Positions 35,061-43,782 of a DNA stretch of 53,366 nucleotides are shown here, piece by piece. The DNA comes from Zygnema cylindricum (taxonomy: Eukaryota; Streptophyta; Zygnematophyceae; Zygnematales; Zygnemataceae). The position numbers and the translations under genes are program-made. The stretch is from assembly GCA_037447655.1 (NCBI GenBank), contig JBBHKE010002108.1, positions 1-53,366 on the forward strand, written 5' to 3'. Each line of letters opens with the position of its first letter. Position 1 is the first letter of the stretch. The notes beneath the pieces are model-generated. The model was given only the letters and a program-made list of their open reading frames with translations. It did not search any database and was not told the origin of the DNA.

Positions 35061-35988
35061 TATAGGGAAAATTTGAGAAGAAGGATATGGGGGAGGCAAG
35101 ATATCTTTTAGAAATTCAAGTAGAAAGAGATTGAGAAAGAAAGATTATAAGATTGACTCTGAAAGAAGCAATAGGGAACATGTTTGAAAAGTTTCAAATG
35201 GGTAAAGCTAATAGTTGTACAACTCCAATAGAGTAAAAGAAAGGAAATGAGGGGAGTGTGGAAGAAGAATTCATAATCTTAGACGAGGAATAAGGTTTTG
35301 AAGAACAGAAATTCATAAGGACTATTCCTTATAAGCAAGTAGTGGGAAGCCTAATTTGTTTTATGAATTGTACCAGGCCGGATTTTGCTGCAGTTGTGGG
35401 AGTGCTGAGTAGAAGTCTAAATGCACTCACTAAGAGAGATTGGGAGGCAGCTAAGAGGGTTCTTAGATATTTGATAGGAACTAGGGATCTATGGTTGCAT
35501 TTGGGTGGGGAAAACAGTGACATCACTCCTTGGAGTGATGCCAGTTATAGTGATGCTCTGATGAGGAGATGTATATGTGGGTGATAGGGCTTGTTGTTAG
35601 AGTAGCAAACAGCAGAAGGTTATTGCTCAGTCCATAATGGAGGCTGAGTATATGGCCTCTTGCTCCGCTGTAAAAGAATTGATGTGGGTCAAGTATTTGC
35701 TTGGTGAACTTGGTCACCTTAAGAGTGGTGTGCATAATTTTTTTTGTGATAATCACGCAGCAATACCTATTTTTGCCAATCTTAAACATCACTTTAAAGC
35801 CAAACACATGGACATTAGACTCAGCTTTGTTAGAGAGAAGGTAGAGAGCAAAATAATCAATTTAGAGTACAGAATAGATAGCGAGTTGGTAGCGGATATG
35901 ATGACCAAACCTGTGCCTTCCCCTAAGCTAATTTTCTGCAAGGAGAAGTGTGGTCTCAAACTAATGAGTGACTAGAAAATAAGGGGAG
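35061..35988 (+). pseudogene. Copia C: reverse transcriptase end and RNase H
   Basis: Plus strand, starting at the KDMGEARYLLEIQVERD region, then SCTTPIE, VGSLICFMNCTRPDFAAVVG, LSRSLNALTKRDWEAAKRVL, DITPWSDASYSDALMRRC, MEAEYMASCSAVKELMWVKY and FCDNHAAIPIFANLKHH, ending PSPKLIFCKEKCGLK. Stops near 35131, 35236, 35291 and 35582, and a frameshift after 35584, inactivate it. Polypurine tract AAAATAAGGGGAG (35976-35988) precedes the LTR. Confidence 0.9.
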
Positions 35989-37029
35989 TGTAGAAATTAA
36001 TTGTTCTTTTAGTTTTTTCTAGGTTTTGTTAAAAATAAAATGCATAAATATAGCAGAGGCAGTCTGCCTCTAACTCCTCTCTTCAGCTCCCACACTTGTC
36101 GCATTCAGTGAGAGTTGGAGAGGGTGCTAAAGCCATGGCTGCCTAAGCTATCAATAAGGGGGCAGGCAAGATTTTGGTAGTTTTTACTAAAATATAACTT
36201 GACAGCGCAGGGTTTGATCCCGCGACTTGCCGTCTGATAAAGTTACCGGTAGCCATTAGTTTTAACCAATTCGTTTAGATATAGCGGTATACGATAAAGG
36301 GTTTAATATGTATTTAAATGTTACCATGTAGATAAGCTCATCATATAGAATCATAAGACATATATTCATTTTGCATTGTACGGAGTACGGAACATTTTGA
36401 AACAGGTATCTCACATTTGTTTCAAACTTGAAACAAATAGCACACAAATATTTATTACGGCTAAGATTGAAATCCGGTTTGATCGTACGGCCGCGAATGA
36501 TGTCGAGATCAAGGAATATGATTTTGGCGGTTTATGGTCACCGCCACATCGACTGACATGTGGAACAACCACATTGGATCGCGGCATTTCCGGGGATTAC
36601 AAGAGCGAATCCCTATATGACATGAGTCGACGATTTCACGATGTCGTACAATGTCCGTTTAAAAAGTACACCGGCACCTGTACCTTTCCGTACGACACAG
36701 TATTTTAATTGGTGCCGTAAGTTAGTAGATAGAGTTTTAGAGAGGGATAGGACTTGGAAAATTTGAAGAGATATGATCCTCTCTCCCAAAGAGCTCATGT
36801 ACAAAAGGTCAACTTTGACCTACTACAACTTACTGCTCAAGTGAGAAAATTCAGATATTCTTTTTGCTATCAACTCACGTGAGTCTTGTCTTCACACGGG
36901 TGAAGGTGGTAAGATTTTATGTTTGCCAGGGTGGCAGGTTTTTTGCTGAAACACAAAGGGGACAGGGTTATCCTAGAGGCTTCGTGTGAGCAACTCATTC
37001 TGAGGACATATGGAGGTCTTAGAGTTGCA
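35989..37029 (+). mobile_element. 3' LTR of Copia C (1041 bp)
   Basis: TGTAGAAATTAATTGTTCTT to ...GGTCTTAGAGTTGCA. Same subfamily as the solo LTR at 28484-29535. It sits directly against a piece of a different LTR (37030-37205), suggesting insertion into that older LTR. Confidence 0.87.
36193..36265 (-). other. tRNA-like module in LTR (antisense)
   Basis: On the minus strand: TGGTTAAAACTAATGGCTAC, then GCAAGTCGCGGGATCAAACC with a GCGGG...CCTGC-like arm. Same position in the LTR as the other modules. Confidence 0.5.
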
Positions 37030-37205
37030 GTTTGGTGTTTTCAATGATTACTTTTTTTGTGGACTCAAGGGAGTCCAAACTGCCCAGGGGAACAATCAAA
37101 TTGTCTCTTTTTTTGCTTAGGTAGCACTGGTCCTAGTTAAAAGAGGGTAAGTCAAACACTACCTAGAGGCTTTTTGAATTCTGTAGTCCAATGGGGGATA
37201 CATAA
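37030..37205 (+). mobile_element. LTR end fragment
   Basis: Matches the last approximately 175 bp of the LTR at 30474-31468, in plus orientation: GACTCAAGGGAGTCCAAACT, TTGCTTAGGTAGCACTGG, CTAGAGGCTTTTTGAATTCT, TCCAATGGGGGATACATAAT. Confidence 0.7.
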
Positions 37206-38831
37206 TTGTAGTGACCTAGTCCCAAAGCATCCTTATAATACTTGAGCTTAGGAGCAAGAAAGAGCTTTAGTGAGCATATCAACAATCATTTTTGCATCTT
37301 GCAAATAGCATAATCTAATCACCCGAAAACACTTTTTCTCTTACAAAGTGTAATCTTATATCCATTTTCTTAAGTTTTAAGTGGGGACTCGGGTTAGAGG
37401 CAATGACAATGGCAGCTTGGTTATCACACCAGATCACCTCTGGACCAAGCTACATGTATCCCAAATCTTGCAATATGGATTTTACCTATAAGATTTCTTT
37501 GAAGGCCGAGTTTGCAGCCATGTATTATGACTCCATTGTCAATTGTGTCGTAACTTTTTGAAGTTTTTGCTGCTCAAGCTGCAAGTTTCGTTCCCAATTT
37601 GTATAACGAATCCCATGGTGGATTTCCAGCTTGGCATGTCGCCATAGCTTGCATCACTCCATGTTTGCAACTTCACTTCTCCTCCGCCTAGTGTGAGTTT
37701 ACGTCTTTGGTTCTTGCCAAATATCTTAAGACTCTCTTTCCTGCATCACGGTCATATTTTCTCTGATTTTCTAGACTTTTGCTCAATACCCCAACTGCTA
37801 CAACAACATCAGGGCGGGTACAATTCATGAAATATGTTAAACTCCCCATTATTTGTGCAGAAGGTATTAGTGTCATAATATCATCCTCCCTAACTATAAA
37901 TACTCACTAACAATAACAACCGGTTTTGTCTCTTGTCCCTCTAACTTTTGCCGAAACTCCATTGGAGTTACACACCCTTTTGCCCCCCACATTCCATACT
38001 CATCTAACATGTTTCCAATAGCTTTTTTTTGAGTCAATTTTATTAATCTCTTATTTCTATCCGTTTCTACCTAAATACCCAAAAAATATTTTGACTCAGC
38101 GAGGTCTTAAATCTCAAACTTTGAATTTAAAGCAGCTTTGATTTTTTTTAATTTAGTCATTGATTTGCTAAATAATAGTAGATCATCTACATACACCAAT
38201 ATATACACCATTCCATCCCCACCCTTTAGAACGTACAAAGAATGATCAAAATTTATCCTTTCAAATCTTGGGCTAGTTAAGAATTCATCAAGTTTCAAAT
38301 TCCATTGCCTAGGGGCCTGTTTTTGACTGTACACAGATTTTAACATTTTGCATACCTAGTGTTCTTTGTCTGGTTGTGCATACAATTCAGGCTGTTGCAT
38401 GTAAATGGTCTCTTCTAGATCTCCATGCAAGAAGGCCATTTTTCCATCCATTTGATGTATTTCCATATCTTCTATAGCACCTAGAGACAGCAAGATCCTA
38501 ACTGTCGAAAATCTTACAACCTGAGAAAAAGTCTCTTCAAAATCAATTCCTTCATTTTTATTATACCCCTTTACCAGAAGTCTGGACTTATATCCTTAAA
38601 TGGTATTATCGGGATTTAACTTTACTATGAAAACCCATTTGCTGTCGATTGCTTTTCGGTCCGGAGGAAGATCCAAGTGTTCCCATGTTTGAGCCTCCAT
38701 GATCGACTTCAATTCATCATTTGGTACCTTGATCTAGTGATTTTGCTCCGATGATGAGAAGGCCTCCAGGATGGTCAAATGCTCCTTTGAGGCTCCCGGG
38801 TAGGCAAAGTGAGAGCTTGCTTGCTTGAACC
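37206..38831 (-). pseudogene. Copia E: reverse transcriptase and RNase H
   Basis: A different Copia subfamily on the minus strand. Reverse transcriptase with QKQAPRQWNLKLDEFLTSPR and an intact LVYVDDLLLFSKS box (near 38180), then MGSLTYFMNCTRPDVVVAVG, RDAGKRVLRYLA and a degenerate RNase H down to PKLKYYKDALGL at 37210. Multiple stops (for example near 38107 and 37876) and frameshifts are present. Its N-terminal side continues beyond the solo LTR at 38832-39713, resuming at 39714-39805. Confidence 0.85.
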
Positions 38832-39713
38832 TGAAATTTTGTGGTCTCTATTGACCCACAGAATGAGCAGCCTATGTAAAGCCTCTAGGATAATATTTGC
38901 CCCTTCTACTTTCCCGCTGAATAAGCGCCACCCAAGCACACAAATATTCAGACCACTCTCACCCTTGTGAGGACAAGACTCCCCTGAGTTAAACGCAAAA
39001 AGAATCACTGAATTTGCTCACCTGAGCAGTAAGTTATGGCTGGTCAAAGATGACCTTTATAGTTACATGCTCTCTTAGAGAGAGAGGTACCTAAATATTA
39101 CTAAGTCTCGGTCTGCCTACTCACAACTACCTACTATTAAACCCTAGTCCAATAGGAACACTATAAAGTACAAGATGGTACAATGGGCGATGTACTTATT
39201 GTACAACCATTGTGCGACAAGGTCTACAAGGTGACACCTGTCATATCGGAAGCCATGGTTCCTCCTCCCATCTTCTCCAGTATCGTATAATGTGGCGCCA
39301 CGTGGCACCGCGTGACGCTATATCCGTATGCCGCCAAAAAGCTCACTTCGCGTGGCGGCTATAATGCCGGCCGTCCGATCAAAACATATTTTACACGGTT
39401 CAGATTCGCGTACATGCAGAAATTGCTCCTTTTGGTTAGTCAGCTGTTAATTAGCTGTTTCGTTAATGTTTATATATTTATGAAACCCGTCACGTGTATC
39501 GTTTCGTAACGCCTTAATGGTTAAGGCGTTAGGCTACAAAGAATCTAGAGGTCACGGGTTCAAACCTAGACCTAGGCATCATTTTAGCCAAAAACTGCAA
39601 AAACTGCCACTTCCTAAATATGGCGGCAGCCATGGCGCGCCTTTGATCCTTACTCTCTTTCTTTAAAACAAAACTAAATAGGGAAGTGAACTATTAATTA
39701 CCTCTTTTCAACA
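38832..39713 (-). mobile_element. Solo LTR (882 bp) with perfect 5-bp target duplication
   Basis: TGTTGAAAAGAGGTAATTAA (39713) to ...ACCACAAAATTTCA (38832) on the minus strand. Identical flanks GAACC at 38827-38831 and 39714-39718. The interrupted Copia E sequence resumes directly after it, so the insertion is precise. Confidence 0.92.
39508..39577 (+). other. tRNA-like module in LTR (antisense)
   Basis: ACGCCTTAATGGTTAAGGCG (D-arm/A-box-like), about 20 variable bases, AGAGGTCACGGGTTCAAACC (B box), then CTAGACCTAGGC. The GCCT...AGGC ends could pair. The best tRNA-like candidate in the window. Confidence 0.55.
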
Positions 39714-39805
39714 GAACCTACTTGATATTTTTCCCTCTAGAGATTTTGAGGTTGAGATCCATGGATCCTTCGCATTCCGTTTCAGTCGCTGGTGTTGATC
39801 CACAG
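39714..39805 (-). pseudogene. Copia E continuation
   Basis: Continues the Copia E sequence after the solo LTR and its GAACC duplication. Too short and degenerate for a domain call. Confidence 0.5.
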
Positions 39806-40540
39806 GTATTGTGCAATTCTGTGTCTTCCATTGGACTACAGAATACATGAAGCCTCTAGATAGTTTTTAACTAGCCCACTTCAAGCCACAGCCACTGCTG
39901 CCCAAGAATGCAAATTGACAACTTCACTGCACCCCTGTGCAGCCAAGACTCCTCTGAGTCCGTAGCAAAAAGAATCACTGAAAACGGCCAACGAACCGAT
40001 AAGTTATGAGGCAATAAAAATGCCAATTTGTATAAACTCTCAAAGGGAGAGGTGACTGCCTACCAAAATTTTCTAAGTCCAGATTCCCTCTAATAACTTC
40101 TATCTACTAAAATACAGACTAAGCAGATTATTGTACCGTACAAAAAAGTACTACTGCCAGTGTACCTTTTGTACGGCCTATGTACGACAAGGCTATTAAG
40201 CGGACGCGTGTCTGCTTTTCACTCGTCAGTACATTCCTCGAAATTCTCATGACCGAATGTCATCTCTCCACGTGGCTCCAGGTCATGCCACATCACTAAA
40301 CGCCAAAGTGACCACTCCGGGATTTCGGAGATGATTTGCGCCATTGGATTTGCACCGAGACGCAATCTTAGCCGTAATAAGTACTTGCGCGATATTTGTT
40401 TCGCTGTCGAAACAAAATGCATGGTTTCCGTTTTGAAATAGTGTTGTACTTCGTACTTTCATAAAATTGTATCTATGCACGCCGTTTACAGTTTTAGCTA
40501 TATATATATATATCTATCACATACTATAGCATTTAGCATT
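39806..40540 (-). mobile_element. Truncated Copia LTR
   Basis: On the minus strand its last half matches the LTR at 30474-31468 (ends ...GACACAGAATTGCA near 39808; GGACTCAGAGGAGTCTTGGC, GTACACTGGCAGTAGTACTT). An (AT)n stretch lies at 40499-40512. Its start is lost; similarity stops near 40540. The internal CACTGGCAGTAGTACTTTT motif (40145-40164) resembles the downstream satellite unit. Confidence 0.7.
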
Positions 40541-40920
40541 TCCTATTGGACTAGGGTTTAGCAGTAGGTAGTCATGAGTAGGCAGACTAAGACTTAGAGA
40601 TATTTCGGTACCTCTCTCTAAGAGAGCTTGTAACTATAAAGCTCATCTTTGACCAGCCATAACTTAATGCTCGGGTGAGCAAATTCAGTGATTCTTTTTG
40701 CTGCGTACTCAGGGGAGTCAAAGCTACACAAGAGTGTAGTCGGTCAGAGTCTTTGCGTGCCAGGGTGGCATTTGTTCAGTGGGAAAGTCAAAGTGGGGAA
40801 TATTGTCCAAAACACATATTGAAGCTTTGCATTTTGTGGTGGAACTGAGCACACAGAAGGTCTTCTCTTCACAGGGGTGAAGGTATATCGGGGTTCTTAT
40901 TGTCAAGGGATCATTTATTT
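40541..40920 (+). mobile_element. LTR fragment, inverted relative to solo LTR at 38832
   Basis: CCTATTGGACTAGGGTTTAG, AGGTACCTCTCTCTAAGAG-like, CCAGCCATAACTTAATGCTC and GGGAGTCAAAGCTACACAAG match the reverse complement of 39170-38940 and the plus-strand LTR end of Copia A. Confidence 0.7.
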
Positions 40921-41018
40921 GGGTTTATATCAACTTGGAGTCGACACTATCTAGATTAGCTTCTTTTGGATCTGCGAATACTGTGGGCAATGGAGCCCAT
41001 AGAATTTCACTACTATAG

Positions 41019-42101
41019 CTGCCAGTAGTACTAGTGCTGCCAGTAGTAGCTGCTCGCAGTACTACAGCAGCTGCCACTAGTACTAGTGCTGCCAGTAGTA
41101 CTTAGGTACTGGCAGCTGCTGGCATTACTACTGCAGCTGCCAGTAGTACTAGTACTGCTAGTAGTACTTAGATGCTGGCAGCTGCTGGCAGTACTTCTGC
41201 AGCTGCCAGTAGTAGTGCAGCTGCCAGTACTACTAGTACTGTCAGTAGTACTTAGCTGCTGGCAGTACTAGTGCAGCTGCTAGTAGGGCTAGTGGTGCCA
41301 GTAGTACTTAGCTGCTGGCTGTACTACTGCAGCTGCTAGTGCTGCCAGTAGTACTTACTTAGCTGCTGGTAGTACTACTGCAGCTGCCAGTAGTACTAGT
41401 GCTGCCAGTAGTACTTAGCTGCCAGTACTACTGCAGGTGCCAGTACTACTGCTGCTGCTTTTACTACTACAGCAGCTGCTTGTACTACTGCAGCTGCCAG
41501 TAGTACTAGTGCTGCTGCCAGTAGTACTTAGCTGTTGGCTGTATTACTGCTGCTGCGAGTAGTTCTAGTGCTGCCAGTATTACTTACTTAGTGCTACCAG
41601 TAGTACTTACTTAGCTGCTGGCAGTACTACTACAGCTGCCAGTAGTACTTGTGTTGCCTGTAGTACTTAGCTGCCAGTAACACTTAGCTGCTGGCAGTAC
41701 TACTGCAGCTGCCAGTAGAAATTACTTAGCTGCTGGCAGTACTACTACTGCTGCCAGTAGTACTAGTGCTGCCAGTAGTACTTACTTAATGTTGCCTGTA
41801 GTACTTACTTAGCTGCTGGCAGTACTACTACAGCTACCAGTAGTACTAGTGTTGCCAGTAGTACTTAGCTGCCAGTAACACTTAGCTGATGGCAGTACTA
41901 CTGCAGCTGCCAGTAGAACTTACTTAGTTGTTGGCACTACTACTACAGCTGCCAGTAGTACTTACTTAGTTTTTGGCACTACTACTACAGCTGCCAGTAG
42001 TACTTACTTAGTTGTTGGCACTACTACTACAGCTGCCACTAGTACTAATGCTGCTATTATTACTTAGCTGCTGGCAGTACTACTGCGGCTGCCAGTAGTA
42101 C
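41019..42101. repeat. CTGCCAGTAGTACT palindromic satellite
   Basis: About 1.1 kb of imperfect tandem units built from CTGCCAGTAGTACTAGTG, CTTAGCTGCTGGCAGTACTA and CTGCAGCTGCCAGTAGTACT. The two unit types are near reverse complements, so adjacent units can form hairpins. Composite spacing is about 66-72 bp but irregular. No coding is supported; the leucine/valine-rich frame through it is a by-product. Confidence 0.93.
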
Positions 42102-42354
42102 TACACCGCCAATCGTTATTAGCGTGTAAGTTTTTTTAGCGTATACGAATAATTTGCGTGGTTAACGCTAATTGGGAATTTGAAAATTATCGAAGAAATC
42201 GTTTATTCTAATTAGGAAATAGGGTTTTTTTAAAATAATGTGGATAACTCTATTTGAGAATAAAAAAAAAAAAAATGCGGGACAGAATTAGCGTACACAA
42301 CGCAAATGCGGGACAGAATTAGCGTACACAACGCTTATAACGATTGGCGGTGTA
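42102..42354. mobile_element. MITE, TACACCG-type, copy 2, inserted in the satellite
   Basis: TIRs TACACCGCCAATCGTTATTA and (reversed right end) TACACCGCCAATCGTTATAA. Satellite flanks ...GTAGTAC and GTGCTGCC... rejoin to a normal unit with one TA, so TA is the duplicated target. Contains a direct duplication of ATGCGGGACAGAATTAGCGT (from 42276 and about 42306). Tc1/mariner- or Stowaway-like by target site; no transposase. Confidence 0.92.
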
Positions 42355-42462
42355 GTGCTGCCAGTAGTTGTACTTAGCTGATGGCAGTACTGCTGTAGCT
42401 GCCAGTAGTGCCAGTAGTACTAGAGCTACTGCTGCTACTGCTGCTGCCCGTAGTACTAGCTG
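42355..42462. repeat. Satellite, right part after the MITE
   Basis: Continues the 41019-42101 array with the same units, ending near CTGCTGCCCGTAGTACTAGC. Confidence 0.9.
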
Positions 42463-42483
42463 AGGACACTAGTTACTCCAATT

Positions 42484-42890
42484 AATAAAAATAAAAATAA
42501 GAATAAGATTTTACAACTTGTACACTTCAAAAAATAATTAATAATAATAAGAATAATAGTTCTCATGTTATCCACGTTAAAAAATAAAAAATAAAAATAA
42601 TAATTCAAACTCACATTTTATACGCTTCATAAAATAATGAATAAAAATAAAAATAAGAATTCTCATTTTGTACACTTCATAAATTATTGAATAAATATAA
42701 TGTTTAAAGATCACATTTTATACACTTCAAAAATTATTAAATAAAAATAATAATAAAAATTCACATTTTGTACACTACATAAAATATTTAATAAAAATAA
42801 TAATATAAATTCTCATTTTGTACACTTCCAAAAATAATTAATAAAAATAATAACAAAAATTATAATTTTGTACTTTCGTTTTGTAATGTA
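42484..42890. repeat. 50-bp AT-rich tandem array (about 8 copies)
   Basis: The landmark TACACTTC (or variant) falls at 42522, 42571, 42621, 42671, 42721, 42771, 42821 and 42871: a steady 50-bp spacing. Consensus features are (T)CTCATTTTGTACACTTCAT followed by AAAATAATTAATAAAAATAA. Confidence 0.9.
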
Positions 42891-42929
42891 CTTGTAAAAT
42901 AGCCCTAAATGGCATAAAGAAAAAAATAG

Positions 42930-43012
42930 AATACGCTACGCTATTTGAGAATAAAATATAAAAAAAGCGGACGGAATTAGCGTACACTGCGCTAATAGCG
43001 ATTGGCGGTGTA
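42930..43012. mobile_element. MITE, TACACCG-type, right-end fragment
   Basis: CTATTTGAGAATAAAATATA, GCGGACGGAATTAGCGTACA and the right TIR GCTAATAGCGATTGGCGGTG-TA match copy 2. The left end is missing. Confidence 0.8.
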
Positions 43013-43782
43013 CTGTTTTGGACGAGAAAGACGAGAAATTACCATTACTTAACACATGGGGTAGTACTTTTACTCGACAAAAACATGCTGACGTAGGCGC
43101 TTGCGCTAAAATGACGCGTTCGATTATCATTTTTTATGGACCACTCCCCATCATACACGTATACAAGTCTTATGCTGTCCAGCTGTCCAGTTTTTTGGTT
43201 ATTCCTCCGACGTCTTTTTGTATTTTTGTTTCTTTTGAAAACAGGGAGGCATACATACAATGCGTACTATACGGGGATACGATTTATAGAAGCTTCCAAT
43301 TGTTTTTTCGCACTAAATATATGGTCAATTCGTGGACAATAGATGTCTCATGCGCATACAACGCACGCATGAAACGCCCGAAAAATGACGAATATGCGCA
43401 CTGAACAAAATTCAAAAGTTTGTAAAATGCATTGACCGACTTTGACTTGCATACTAAAAATAAAAAATTGGAAAACATTTAATATGACAACTTAACCAAA
43501 AGTTATAAACGAAACCAGCGACGAGACTGTCTTCGCGCGCGGAAATGAAGCAACATCTCTATTTTGTAATTTTTCATCTGTACACTTTCTTCGTACGAGA
43601 CGTACGCATTTTACGAAAGTTTCAAAAACTATACAAATTAAAAAAATAGCGAAATTTCGTAAAAATGTCAATATTCGTACGAATGAGACATCTATGCGTG
43701 GTGGACATTTCCTGAAACCCTAAAATCCTTCGAAATGAACCACGGAAGAAAGAAATTAGGGCAATGAGAAGAATTTAGGGCA
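43013..43782. promoter_or_regulatory. Upstream region of RCCR
   Basis: No other gene recognised. By position it contains the RCCR promoter and 5' UTR. No individual element can be supported. Confidence 0.35.

Noticed and set aside
39508-39577. A genuine tRNA gene
   Set aside because: A and B boxes are present but the acceptor and anticodon stems are not clean, and it lies inside a solo LTR with related modules in other LTRs.
41086-41271. Leu/Val-rich frame in the satellite
   Set aside because: Product of the tandem CTGCCAGTAGTACT units, not a protein.
41019-42890. CRISPR-like or phage-type repeat array
   Set aside because: Units are contiguous without unique spacers and the window is clearly eukaryotic.
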